Counted from the first letter of the stretch, positions 1 to 8,466 are shown. The stretch: DNA of 64,000 nt from Mycoplasma yeatsii GM274B (GCF_000875755.1 NZ_CP007520.1:682001-746000); one strand, 5' to 3'. Notes: a model not told the origin generated them from the sequence alone. Numbers and translations are program-made.

Positions 1-634
1 TTTCTTTAGAACCAGAAAATAGTGGGTGATTATCTGGTACAGTTACTGTCACTTTATTGTTTTCTTTTTTAATGTTATTTGTAGTAATTTTTTCAGATTG
101 TGAAGTAAGTTCTAATCTGTTGTTAATTATATTTGCAAGCTCTTCTTCTCGTTTTTCACCAATTTTATCAATAGTAAAGTTTCTTAATTCTAAAACATCT
201 TTTAGATCTATTTTTGCAGCTGATACATCAAGATCAATAATTTTAAAGTTTCTGTAATGCGGAATACCTAATTTCTTTGTAAATGAAGTTATTTTTTTGA
301 TTTTATTCATAACTTCATTATTCACTAAAGTAGATAAATTATCTATAACATCTTTAGTTGTTTCTGAAGGTATAATAATAGCTCTATGATTGTTTGTAAC
401 TACAACTCTAACGTTTGATAATACAGTTTGATACATTTCTTTATCAAGATCTAATAATGCTTGTTTAACATATAATGTACTAGCTCTTTTAACTTTTAAA
501 GTATTATCTTTAATTTTAATTACACTATTTAAGTCTTTTGAAAAAACATATTTTCTAGTAAAAAATACAGTTGTGGCTGTTGCAACACTCGCTCCAAGTA
601 AAAAACTAGATAAAATAGTTAATAATTTTTTCAT
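1..634 (-). CDS. N-terminal part of an anchored envelope protein, function unknown (cut by window edge)
   Basis: The frame is open from an ATG at 634 to the window edge (211 codons visible). A GTGAGGCG Shine-Dalgarno-like stretch lies just upstream. The protein starts MKKLLTILSSFLLGASVATA, a hydrophobic signal/anchor segment without an obvious lipobox cysteine, followed by a charged Lys/Glu-rich soluble part with predicted helices, so it is probably an extracytoplasmic protein held by its N-terminus. I do not recognise a family. It is transcribed away from the neighbouring accessory block, with a terminator at 766-795 separating them. The C-terminus lies outside the window. Confidence 0.7.
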   Translation of the reverse strand, partial: MKKLLTILSSFLLGASVATATTVFFTRKYVFSKDLNSVIKIKDNTLKVKRASTLYVKQALLDLDKEMYQTVLSNVRVVVTNNHRAIIIPSETTKDVIDNLSTLVNNEVMNKIKKITSFTKKLGIPHYRNFKIIDLDVSAAKIDLKDVLELRNFTIDKIGEKREEELANIINNRLELTSQSEKITTNNIKKENNKVTVTVPDNHPLFSGSKE

Positions 635-765
635 TTAATACGCCTCACTTTATTGTCTATAATTTAAGTTATTTTATATATATTTTTCAGATAAGTTTTT
701 ATATCCTAATTAAGTTTATTTTAAAAACTAATAAAAAACAAGACTTGACAAAATGACTAGATAAA

Positions 766-795
766 CAAAAAGAAGTGTTAAGACACTTCTTTTAA
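766..795 (-). terminator. Intrinsic terminator of the ABC-3C operon
   Basis: A perfect stem AAAAGAAGTGT / ACACTTCTTTT with a TAAG loop lies 90 bp beyond the DUF2326 gene stop, just past the duplicated gpmI tail. A T-rich tract follows on the minus strand. Confidence 0.6.
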
Positions 796-800
796 ATACT

Positions 801-884
801 ATTATTTTTCGATCATTGATTATAAAGTCATTTCACTTGGCAATTCTAAATTCATAATATCTAAAATTGTTGGAGCAACTTTAG
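801..884 (-). pseudogene. Duplicated 3' end of gpmI (about 27 codons)
   Basis: These 84 bp match 3933-4016, the last codons of the intact gpmI, at 81 of 84 positions by direct comparison. The copy has no start and its frame is closed early: a GAA codon of gpmI has become TAA. It abuts the stop codon of the DUF2326 gene (887). With the real gpmI end it forms a pair of direct repeats around the ABC-3C genes, as expected if the block entered at the gpmI 3' end and rebuilt or duplicated it. Confidence 0.85.
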
Positions 885-886
885 AG

Positions 887-2602
887 TTAAATTTTAAATA
901 ATTTTTCTTCTTGTGATAATTCAACAACTATATTTGCATTTCTTAACGCTTCATTTGGCATTTTATCTTTTAAAACAGATAATATTAGTTGAGCATTTTT
1001 GTCCAATAAATATTCAGAAACTACTGTTAATTGATTATCTGCCATTAATTCTTTTTTATCGTTTAATAAAAAATGTAAACATTTCATATTTTCTGAATCC
1101 GCAAATTCTATATAGGCTAAATCGTAGCATACTATTTCTCCTTGTTTTTTACCTGAACTATGATTTACAGCATGAATGTAAAACTTGTAAATTGGGAGAT
1201 TATTTTTTGTCATCTCATTATTAGAAGTTAGAATATAGGCTTCATTGTACAGTTTTTTTGAAATATCACTAAAAAAGGTGTTGAATTTTTTAATTCTCTT
1301 ATCTAGTTCTGTTGCAAATTCTTCAGAATAAATTGATTTACCGATGTTTTTAATTCTATTTTCTAGTGAATTTATTTTTTCTTCTGTGTCTTTTATTTCC
1401 TTAATTTTAGTTTCATATTCTCCTTTTTGGGTGTGCATGTCATTCAATTGAGAAATTATATCATCAAGTTCTTCAAAAGTATCATATTTCGATATCTTAA
1501 TTGACAGTTCCTTTTCTTCTTTTAAATATTGATTTAGTTTAGTTTCATATTTGATAATTTCTAACTCTATTTTAGATAATTCGTTATAAATAAACTTAAC
1601 TTTTTCATCTATCATACTGTTATGAAATTTGACTAAAGCATCGAAACTTTTGTGTAAATTAGGGATAAATTTTTTTGTTTGATGATAGATATCAGATAAT
1701 TGTTTACTATCTATAGAAAACTTATCTTTTTTCATTTTGTCTATAAAATCATCAATACTTCTCTTTCTTAATTTAACTCTAGTTATATAGCTAGTATACT
1801 TAGATATTTCATATTTTATATTATTTAAATTAGATAAGTCATTTTCAAAATTTTCATTTATGTTTAAATTATCTTTTTTATATTTAAGATCTTTAATTCT
1901 AGCATTTATATAATCTAAACTTGATTGATATGCTTTTTCTGCATTTTTTTCTTTTTGATTAAGTTTAGCTTTATATTTCTTTTCAATTTCTATTTCTTTT
2001 GTTAATTTACTTAAATCATCATATTCAGCAAAACTGTATCCAAATAAAAATAAGTGTAAAAATTCATAATCTCTATCTTTAAAACTAGAATGCACTGTCT
2101 TTAATGTATTATTTATACTTTGTTCTTTATATCTTATGTTATGAGAAATTATTTCTCTAAATGATGGTTTATTTGCTTTGTGATCAGGAAATATAAGAGA
2201 TAATAGTTTTTCAGATAATATTTTATCTTTTATTTTTTCTCCATTAACTATAGTAATATTCTTATCTTTTTTTAAAAAATTTCTTTCGATTATTATACTT
2301 TTTGATTCAGGATCATTTAAATCATCGACCAAATGCAATTTAATAAGAACTTTTTTTTCAATAAGAAAGTTTTGTACTTTTTCATTTATTGTCTTGCTTT
2401 CTAGACTTTTATAAATTTCATCTTCTTTTCCACCTAAGCAAAAATTTATTAGTTTTAAGACAGTTGTTTTACCTACATCATTACCGGTTTTTGTTTTGTC
2501 GGATTCTGGAGTGTTATCAACTATCAAATTTAAACCTTTTTTAAATTCTAATTTTCTTATAACTTCTTTGTCTGTTGAAATAGTTAAACTTTTTATAAAC
2601 AT
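887..2602 (-). CDS. ABC-3C system ATPase with C-terminal DUF2326 domain
   Basis: 571 aa. The N-terminus is an SMC/Rad50-like ABC ATPase half: a Walker A GNDVGKTT lies at residues 40-47 after a RecF-like first strand. Residues about 195-430 are long charged coiled coil. The C-terminal 120 residues (VCYDLAYIEFADSEN... then a short HFLLND stretch) fit the DUF2326 family, whose members carry an ABC ATPase C-terminal half. Family knowledge: DUF2326 ATPases are the motor of ABC three-component (ABC-3C) conflict systems predicted to sense invading nucleic acid and license an effector. The start overlaps the middle-component stop by 10 bp and an AGGAGTGG ribosome site lies inside that gene, so the pair is translationally coupled. 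No key nucleotide-binding residue is visibly missing in the N-terminal half; I could not align the signature motif. Confidence 0.85.
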   Translation of the reverse strand: MFIKSLTISTDKEVIRKLEFKKGLNLIVDNTPESDKTKTGNDVGKTTVLKLINFCLGGKEDEIYKSLESKTINEKVQNFLIEKKVLIKLHLVDDLNDPESKSIIIERNFLKKDKNITIVNGEKIKDKILSEKLLSLIFPDHKANKPSFREIISHNIRYKEQSINNTLKTVHSSFKDRDYEFLHLFLFGYSFAEYDDLSKLTKEIEIEKKYKAKLNQKEKNAEKAYQSSLDYINARIKDLKYKKDNLNINENFENDLSNLNNIKYEISKYTSYITRVKLRKRSIDDFIDKMKKDKFSIDSKQLSDIYHQTKKFIPNLHKSFDALVKFHNSMIDEKVKFIYNELSKIELEIIKYETKLNQYLKEEKELSIKISKYDTFEELDDIISQLNDMHTQKGEYETKIKEIKDTEEKINSLENRIKNIGKSIYSEEFATELDKRIKKFNTFFSDISKKLYNEAYILTSNNEMTKNNLPIYKFYIHAVNHSSGKKQGEIVCYDLAYIEFADSENMKCLHFLLNDKKELMADNQLTVVSEYLLDKNAQLILSVLKDKMPNEALRNANIVVELSQEEKLFKI

Positions 2603-2817
2603 AAAACCACTCCTTTCTCATTAATATTTATAGCATCTATTAAATACAATCAATCTAAAGATAAAAGAAAAATAGGAAATGACATACCATTTTGTTTGCT
2701 TACATTTTCGTATAAAAAAACAATGTCTGATTTTTCATTCTTTTCTAATATTTCTAAAATTATTGAAGCATTATAATAAATACATAATTTTGGGTTTATA
2801 TTATCTGGTAACAACAT
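2593..2817 (-). CDS. ABC-3C middle component, MC6 type
   Basis: 74 aa, with one TGA tryptophan codon (LSLDWLYLIDAI). The order of features matches small middle components of ABC-3C systems: an N-terminal MLLPD, a Tyr-rich helix (CIYYNASIILEIL), a KSDIVFLYE stretch, then a FLLSLDWLYLI helix. I chose the ATG at 2817 because GGAGAAAG sits at ribosome-site distance; an upstream in-frame codon at 2841 would extend it by 8 residues. It overlaps the effector gene by 17 bp and the ATPase gene by 10 bp, so all three form one tightly coupled operon. In the family the middle component is thought to bridge ATPase and effector. Confidence 0.75.
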
Positions 2818-3790
2818 CTTTTGCTTTCTCCGGATTTTCAAATATTTTACATCTTACAAATGCATCTACTAATATTATATCAATATACATTTCTAATGGT
2901 TCTTCATCTATTGGAATTCAATTTTCGCTTTCTATTATTACCTTTTTAATTTGTTTAGAGCATTCACCAAATATCTCATCAGGACTAAATTTATCTTTTT
3001 TTGAATCATGATAAACTTTTCTTATTTTTTGTAAAACAGATCTACTTTTATTATTTCCTTGAATATCTAAATCTTCATAAATATTTAACATATCATTATG
3101 ATAAATAAAATAGTCATTGACCAAATGAGCTTTATTTTTCAATTTGTTAAAACTTATTTTTTCTTCTATTTCAAAAGAAATTGTTTGATATTCACTTTCA
3201 TCAATTTCCGCTAGACTTGTTTGATGAATATGATTAATCAGATCCGCTAGAATTGTTGTAACTTTTCTTGTATCTGATAATATTAATGATCTAATTTCAT
3301 CTGATAGAGTTGAAATAATTTTTTCTTGTTTTTCAATAGAAGCATCATGTATTTGAGAAATTAAATAATGATGATCTATAATATCATTTTTTGGGTTAAA
3401 TTTTAAATTATAAGGATTCTCATATTCTATATTTTTAAATTTAGAATCAATTTTTTCTATTATTCCTAAAAATTTAAAAGAATAATTAGCATATTTCTTA
3501 TATATATTTTTGTTTAGTGATTTTTCGATTTTGTCCTTTTTGACTTCCGAAGAAACTTGAATAAGTATTTTTTTATCTATATCAATTAAATCGAATCCTG
3601 GGCAATTATGTTGAATAGTTATGTTTGCATTTTCTAGTTCTCAACCAAAAAGAACATTAAGAATTTCTTTATATATAGTTTCACACTGTGTGTTCAAGTC
3701 GTACAAGTTTAAACTATTTCTAGTATTAACTAGTTTTTGTAATCTATCTAAACAAAGTATTAAACTATTCAAATTCGTTTCTCTTCCCAT
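2801..3790 (-). CDS. ABC-3C effector: SMEK domain plus ABC-3C C-terminal domain
   Basis: 329 aa, first gene of the operon, ATG with a perfect AGGAGG eight bases upstream. Residues about 35-90 fit the SMEK domain, a small PD-(D/E)xK-like predicted nuclease: a GFDLID stretch (Asp67) followed by KKILIQVSSEVKKDKIEKS (Gln78, Lys84/85/87), the usual D...IQV(T/S)...K pattern. The middle is helical and charged. The C-terminus (WIPIDEEPLEMYIDIILV, then DAFVRCKIFENP) fits the ABC-3C C-terminal domain that contacts the other components. The activity has not been shown for this protein; nuclease is an inference from the family. One TGA codon (Trp, position 2918) splits the frame if standard code is used. 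Confidence 0.8.
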
Positions 3791-3854
3791 TTAATACCCT
3801 CCTAATATCAAATATTTTCATCAGTTAAAATTCATATTTTTATTAAATAACGTG

Positions 3855-3893
3855 CATAAAACTCAAATGAGTGTCGATTCATCTGAGTTTTTT
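3855..3893 (-). terminator. Terminator of the tpiA-HAD-gpmI operon
   Basis: Stem AAACTCAGATGA / TCATTTGAGTTT with a GTCGACAC-type loop, about 40 bp after the gpmI stop on the minus strand, followed by T-rich sequence. It separates gpmI from the ABC-3C operon, which therefore probably has its own promoter in 3791-3855. Confidence 0.6.
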
Positions 3894-3933
3894 TACTTAT
3901 ACAAATAGTTTTTTATAACCAAATCTGATTGAA

Positions 3934-5526
3934 TTATTTTTCGATCATTGATTCTAAAGTCATTTCACTTGGCAATTCTAAATTCATAATATCTAAAATT
4001 GTTGGACTAACTTTAGCAATAGCAGCATCATTTTGTTTTAATTTAATGTTTTTATCAGTAATAATAATTGGAACTGGTGAAGTTGTATGTTTTTTATTAA
4101 CTCCACCATTTTCATCAATCATCACTTCAGCATTACCATGATCAGCAGTAATTACCATAATTCCATTGTGTTTTAATACAAATTCATCATGAATACGTTT
4201 TAATTGATCATCTAATACTTTACATGCAACTCTTGTAGCTTCATTGTTTCCAGTATGTCCTACCATATCACAGTTTGCAAAGTTTAAAACAATTAAATCA
4301 AATTCATCTTTTTGTATTTCTTCTAATAATTTATCTGTAATTTCAACAGCAGCCATTTCAGGTTTTAAATCATAAGTAGCAACTTTAGGAGAAGTAATTA
4401 AATCAATTGAAGCATTTTTTAAACTAACTTCTTCAGGTTTTGCTAATCCGTTTTTGAAATAATCATTTCCACCATCGAAAAAGAAAGTTACGTGAGCAAT
4501 TTTTTCAGTTTCAGCAATTCTTAATTGCTTTAATCCTAGTTTCGAAACTCATTGACCTAAAGTATTTTCTAAAGGTTTTGGTGGATAAGCAATATGAGGT
4601 GAAGTTACTGAATCAGAATATTTCATCATTGAAACAAATCTAATATCATTTCCGATAAAGTAAATATCTTTAAAAGCTTCATCATTTCAAGCGATGTAAT
4701 TTTTATTAGTCATGATTGATGAAATTTGAATAGCACGATCAGGACGGAAGTTAGTCATAATCATTACATCATCTTGTTTTAAATTAGCATCAACAGCTGA
4801 AGAATTGAATGCAGGAACAATCATTTCATCATCTTTATCATTTTTATATTGTTCTTGAATATAACTAATTGGATCAGTAAATGAATCAACATCTTTTCTG
4901 GTAACAATCGCATTATAAGCTTGAGCACTTCTTTCAAATCTTTTATCGCGATCCATTGCATAATAACGTCCACTAATTGAACTAATTTCTCCTATATTGT
5001 TATTTTGTTTAATAATTTCTAGTAATTGTTTTACAAATTGATCAGCTAATTTAGGAGCAGTATCACGTCCATCAGTAATTAAATCAAATTTAATATTTGT
5101 AATTCCATAATTGATTGCAGCTTTATAAATAGCAATCATATGATCCATATGAGAGTGAACTCCACCATTTGAAAACAATCCCATTAAGTGTAATGCACTA
5201 TTTTTAGTTTTAACTTGTTCAAAAGCATCAATTATTTCTTGATTATTTGCTATTTGATTAGTTTTTACTTCATAATTTAGTTTTGCTAGAGATTCCATAT
5301 TAATTCTTCCAGCACCTAAATGAATATGTCCAACTTCTGAGTTTCCCATTTGTCCTTCAGGAAGACCAACTCATTCTCCTGAAGCGTGAGCTTTAACTCA
5401 AGGATATTGTTTTTTCATTTCTTCAACAAATGACATGTGTCCATTTCAAACGGCATTACCTTCGCTTGGTTCAGCTATTCCTCAACCATCTAAAATAGTT
5501 AATAATACAGGTCTTTTTGTAATCAT
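3934..5526 (-). CDS. gpmI: 2,3-bisphosphoglycerate-independent phosphoglycerate mutase
   Basis: 530 aa, full length for the family. It interconverts 3- and 2-phosphoglycerate in glycolysis, using Mn2+ and a phosphoserine. The alkaline-phosphatase-type metal site is visible: ILDGWG near the N-terminus and TADHGNAE near the C-terminus; the catalytic serine lies in MGNSEVGH (about residue 62). Several TGA codons are Trp (for example DGWG, ASGEWVG). Start at 5526 is preceded by AGAAAG and lies 5 bp from the stop of the HAD gene, so it is in an operon with tpiA and the HAD gene. Its last 27 codons are duplicated at 801-884. Confidence 0.97.
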
Positions 5527-5531
5527 TTTTT

Positions 5532-6362
5532 TTAATTCTTTCTATTTAAAATATATTGTTCTACAAATTCTTTAACAGCTGCTTCTTCACTTGTTTTATC
5601 AATATAAACTTGAGCTATATCTTTAATTGCTTGAACTGAGTTTTTTAAAGCAACACCAATTCCTACATATTCAATCATGTCATAATCATTCATTCCATCA
5701 CCCATAGCGGCAATGTTTTCTAAACTAATGTTAAAGTGATCACTAAATCAGTCAACAGCGAATTTTTTATTAACGTTTTGTTTGTTAATTTCAATTACTC
5801 TATAATCATTAGTTGACACATTTAATTTAAGTTCGTCTTTTAAAATATCAAAGAATTCTTTGTTTGCATTAAATGCTAATAGTTTGAAAAAGTCGTGCTC
5901 TTGATTAATATCTTTTAATTCTACAATTTCTCCTTCAAATAAATTACCTTCATATCCGTAATCAACTGGATCTTTAGTTCATTTATTTAAAATTGAAGTT
6001 TTTAAATCAGTTGAATATCCTCAAATTTTGATATCATCTTTTTTAAATCTTTCACTTGCTGCTAGATCATAAACTTTTTTAGCAGTTGCTCAATCTATTG
6101 GATTAGAAGCTAAAATTTCATTAGTTACTAAATCATAAATACAAGCACCATTATACCCAGCAATAAATGAATGATTTGAAGTAAATCCATGTTCAACTAA
6201 ACTATTTTGTTTAGAATTAACCGGTCTTCCTGTGACAAACACAACTTCAACATTATTTTTAATAGCTTCTTTTAATGGTTCAACGTTTTCTTTTATGATA
6301 GGACCCATTTTTTTATAACTAGTCCCATCCATATCTAAAATTAGTAATTTAACATCTTTCAT
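5532..6362 (-). CDS. HAD-superfamily (Cof type, IIB) phosphatase
   Basis: 276 aa. HAD motif I LDMDGT (nucleophile Asp10, acid Asp12), motif II FVTGRP near residue 45, and motif IV GDGMNDYDMI near residue 215 are present, with the large C2 cap between motifs II and III. Members dephosphorylate sugar phosphates or other small phosphates; the substrate cannot be read from sequence. It sits between tpiA and gpmI with 13 and 5 bp gaps, so a role in clearing side-products of glycolysis is a reasonable but unproven inference. Confidence 0.9.
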
Positions 6363-6375
6363 ATTTTTATTCCTT

Positions 6376-7122
6376 TTATTTGTTGTAATTTACTAAACCT
6401 AGATAATCATCTGCTAATAATGAAGCTCCACCAACTAAAGCACCATCAATATTTGGCATTTCCATAATTTCTTTTATATTTGAAGGTTTAACACTTCCTC
6501 CGTATTGAATTGAAATTTGATCTGCTGTATTTTGATCATAAATTTTTGCTAAATTTTCTCTAATTGCTTTACATACTTGTTCAGCATCATCACTAGTTGC
6601 AGTTTTACCAGTTCCAATTGCTCAAATTGGTTCATAAGCAATAATTGTTTTAACAGCGTCATCACTTGATATACCTTCATAAGCTTTTGAAATTTGATCA
6701 TTTACAAAGCTAATTGTATTTCCTTGTTCTTTAGTTTCTAAAGTTTCTCCACAACAAATAATTGGAGTCATGTTGTTTGCTAATAATGCTTTAGCTTTTT
6801 TGTTAACTGTTAGATCAGTTTCAGCAAACATTTCTCTTCTTTCAGAGTGACCAATAACAACATATTCAACGTTTAATTCTTTTAACATTGGTATAGAAAT
6901 TTCACCAGTGAATGCTCCTTTTTCTTCAAAGTGAACATTTTGTGCAGCGATTTTTACATTCTTAGCATTTTCTACTGCTGTGCTTAATAAAGTAAATGGT
7001 ACAGCTAAACCAGCAACAACACCTGTACTAGTTGCTAAACTATCAACTGTGTTTAAAAAATCTTTAACACTTTTGATTGATCCATTCATTTTTCAATTTC
7101 CAAAAATAACTTTTTTTCTCAT
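6376..7122 (-). CDS. tpiA: Triosephosphate isomerase
   Basis: 248 aa, normal length. It interconverts dihydroxyacetone phosphate and glyceraldehyde-3-phosphate. Visible active-site motifs: FGNWKMN (Lys), VIGHSERR (catalytic His) and AYEPIWAIGTG (catalytic Glu), with the C-terminal phosphate-binding YGGSVKP and GALVGGASL. Two TGA codons (NWK, IWA) are Trp, so the start is the ATG at 7122 rather than the Met after NWK. First gene of the tpiA-HAD-gpmI operon, with a promoter at 7160-7188. Confidence 0.97.
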
Positions 7123-7159
7123 ATTTTTATACCTTCCAGTTCTTATAAATTTTTTAATA

Positions 7160-7188
7160 ATTATATAAATAATATTGTGTTTTATCAA
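7160..7188 (-). promoter_or_regulatory. Sigma-A type promoter for tpiA operon
   Basis: On the minus strand TTGATA (7183-7188) and TATAAT (7160-7165) are separated by 17 bp, about 38 bp upstream of the tpiA start codon. Confidence 0.65.
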
Positions 7189-7264
7189 TTAATAATATAT
7201 TGACTAACAACCAATAACTAACAATTAAATTTTAATAAATTTTTTGCGATTTTTTTATAATAAA

Positions 7265-7288
7265 AAAGTTAGTTTTGAAACTAACTTT
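7265..7288 (-). terminator. Second terminator of the tRNA cluster
   Basis: An 11-bp stem AAAGTTAGTTT / AAACTAACTTT followed on the minus strand by TTTTTTATT. It lies 60 bp beyond the first terminator after tRNA-Phe and before the tpiA promoter, so it insulates tpiA. Confidence 0.6.
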
Positions 7289-7330
7289 AATCTGATATTC
7301 TTTTTATCTAATATTTATCTAAAAATAAAC

Positions 7331-7352
7331 AAAAAGTAGCGTAAGCTACTTA
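7331..7352 (-). terminator. First terminator of the tRNA cluster
   Basis: Stem AAGTAGC / GCTACTT with TTAC loop followed on the minus strand by TTTTTG, 17 bp after the tRNA-Phe 3' end. Confidence 0.65.
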
Positions 7353-7368
7353 ATTCCATTCTCTTGAG

Positions 7369-7444
7369 TGGTGGTTGTGGACGGAATTGAACCGCCGACA
7401 CGCAGAGCTTCAGTCTGCTGCTCTACCAACTGAGCTACACAACC
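7369..7444 (-). tRNA. tRNA-Phe (GAA)
   Basis: 76 nt with encoded CCA. Acceptor GGTTGTG/CACAACC, anticodon loop CTGAAGC, normal cloverleaf. Last gene of the nine-tRNA cluster. Confidence 0.96.
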
Positions 7445-7448
7445 ATAA

Positions 7449-7525
7449 TGGCGACCCCAACGGGACTCGAACCCGTGATCTCCTCCGTGACAGGGAGGCG
7501 CGATAACCAACTTCGCTATGGGGCC
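7449..7525 (-). tRNA. tRNA-Asp (GTC)
   Basis: 77 nt with encoded CCA. Anticodon stem CCTCC/GGAGG around loop CTGTCAC. Discriminator G. Confidence 0.96.
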
Positions 7526-7527
7526 AT

Positions 7528-7603
7528 TGGTTGCGGGGGCAGGACTCGAACCTGCGACCTTCGGGTTATGAGCCCGACGAGCTGCCAACTGCTCTACCCC
7601 GCG
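7528..7603 (-). tRNA. Initiator tRNA-fMet (CAT)
   Basis: 76 nt with encoded CCA. The three G-C pairs GGG/CCC at the base of the anticodon loop CTCATAA and the unpaired C1-A72 acceptor end mark this CAT tRNA as the initiator. Confidence 0.93.
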
Positions 7604-7625
7604 ACACTATTTTGTTTTCAATAAA

Positions 7626-7718
7626 TGGCGGAAGATGAGGGATTCGAACCCCCGCTCGGGTTTCCCCGACTCTCGGTTTTCAAGACCGATCCCTTCAGCC
7701 GGACTTGGGTAATCTTCC
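7626..7718 (-). tRNA. tRNA-Ser (TGA)
   Basis: 93 nt with a long variable arm and encoded CCA. Anticodon loop CTTGAAA, acceptor GGAAGAT/ATCTTCC, discriminator G. Confidence 0.96.
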
Positions 7719-7763
7719 GTGTTACCATTTTACCTCATAATCGACCATTTTTATGTTTCAATT

Positions 7764-7841
7764 ATGGTGGACCTTATTGGACTTGAACCAATGACCGTCC
7801 GGTTATGAGCCGGATGCTCTAACCAACTGAGCTAAAGGTCC
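7764..7841 (-). tRNA. tRNA-Ile2 (CAT, lysidine-type)
   Basis: 78 nt with encoded CCA, acceptor GGACCTT/AAGGTCC. The CAT anticodon with this body is of the minor-isoleucine type whose C34 is converted to lysidine by TilS; the other two CAT tRNAs nearby fit initiator and elongator Met. As written, the anticodon loop between TCCGG and CCGGA is CTCATAAC, 8 nt instead of 7, one C more than expected. Confidence 0.8.
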
Positions 7842-7851
7842 ATAATAATGA

Positions 7852-7928
7852 TGGTAGCGGGGGAGAGATTTGAACTCTCGACCTTTCGGGTATGAACCGA
7901 ACGCTCTAACCAACTGAGCTACCCCGCC
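7852..7928 (-). tRNA. Elongator tRNA-Met (CAT)
   Basis: 77 nt with encoded CCA. Anticodon loop TTCATAC in a TTCGG/CCGAA stem; acceptor begins with a G1-U72 wobble pair. The identity against Ile2 rests on the overall body. Confidence 0.88.
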
Positions 7929-7933
7929 AAATA

Positions 7934-8009
7934 TGGTGGACCCTAACGGGATCGAACCGTCGACCCCCTGCGTGCAAGGCAGGTGCTCTCCCAGCTGAGC
8001 TAAGGGCCC
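7934..8009 (-). tRNA. tRNA-Ala (TGC)
   Basis: 76 nt with encoded CCA. Anticodon loop TTGCACG in a CTGC stem; acceptor GGGCCCT paired with AGGGTCC, which retains a G-U at the third pair. Confidence 0.95.
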
Positions 8010-8017
8010 ATATTTAA

Positions 8018-8094
8018 TGGTCGGGAAGACAGGATTCGAACCTGCGACCCTTCGGTCCCAAACCGAATGCTCTACCAAGCTGAGCCACTTCCCG
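8018..8094 (-). tRNA. tRNA-Pro (TGG)
   Basis: 77 nt with encoded CCA. Acceptor CGGGAAG/CTTCCCG, anticodon loop TTTGGGA. Confidence 0.96.
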
Positions 8095-8100
8095 AAATAT

Positions 8101-8130
8101 ATTGTTATTATGTTTTACGATAATAACAAT
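8101..8130. other. Perfect 11-bp inverted repeat between tRNA-Pro and tRNA-Arg
   Basis: ATTGTTATTAT and its exact complement flank an 8-nt loop. No T-run follows on either strand, so it is not a classical terminator; it would form a hairpin in the tRNA precursor and could be a processing signal. Confidence 0.55.
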
Positions 8131-8142
8131 TAGCTTTCTAAA

Positions 8143-8219
8143 TGGTGCGCCCGGAGGGACTCGAACCCCCAACCTTTTGATCCGTAGTCAAGCGATCTAT
8201 CCAATTGATCTACGGGCGC
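8143..8219 (-). tRNA. tRNA-Arg (ACG)
   Basis: 77 nt with encoded CCA. Acceptor GCGCCCG/CGGGCGC, anticodon loop CTACGGA. First gene of the nine-tRNA cluster; A34 would be deaminated to inosine in most bacteria. Confidence 0.95.
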
Positions 8220-8249
8220 ATGTAAAGGTTTTTGCTATGTTATTATCTT

Positions 8250-8302
8250 GTCACTTTCTCAAGTGACTTTTTTATTATAGAATATCAAAACAAAATTTAC
8301 AA
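8250..8302 (-). promoter_or_regulatory. Promoter and 5' hairpin of the nine-tRNA transcript
   Basis: Minus strand TTGTAA (8297-8302), 17-bp spacer, TATAAT (8274-8279). The predicted start near 8267 would place a perfect 7-bp hairpin (AAGTGAC-type arms 8250-8256 and 8261-8267) at the very 5' end of the tRNA precursor. On the plus strand the same hairpin is followed by TTTTTT, so it can also act as a terminator of antisense readthrough. Confidence 0.6.
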
Positions 8303-8334
8303 TATAAAAAGTTAATTTTTTTTATTTTTATACT

Positions 8335-8386
8335 TTTTTAAAAATCTCTCTATTCCCAAAGGAAGTTTAGAGAGATTTTTTTGTTT
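8335..8386. terminator. Bidirectional terminator after tRNA-Cys
   Basis: AAATCTCTC / GAGAGATTT arms with T-runs on both sides, located between tRNA-Cys and the promoter of the nine-tRNA cluster. Confidence 0.6.
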
Positions 8387-8391
8387 CATAT

Positions 8392-8466
8392 TGGAGGCAA
8401 CAGTCGGATTCGAACCGACGATCAGGGTGTTGCAGACCCATGCCTTAGCCACTTGGCTATGTTGCC
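8392..8466 (-). tRNA. tRNA-Cys (GCA)
   Basis: 75 nt with encoded CCA, discriminator U, anticodon loop CTGCAAC. It stands alone between two terminators; a TATAAT-like element lies just upstream (around 8475-8490). Confidence 0.96.

Noticed and set aside
3934..5349. gpmI as two broken genes
   Set aside because: The breaks are TGA codons at conserved Trp positions; with TGA as Trp the 530-codon frame is intact.
7346..8078. Apparent protein-coding frames across the tRNA genes (e.g. AQLVEQQ, SIPLGST-like peptides)
   Set aside because: These are translations of tRNA sequence on the sense strand; the recurring LAQLV-like motifs come from conserved D-arm sequence.
8250..8279. Plus-strand terminator upstream of the tRNA cluster
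   Set aside because: No plus-strand gene ends here; the hairpin is better explained as the 5' leader of the minus-strand tRNA transcript.
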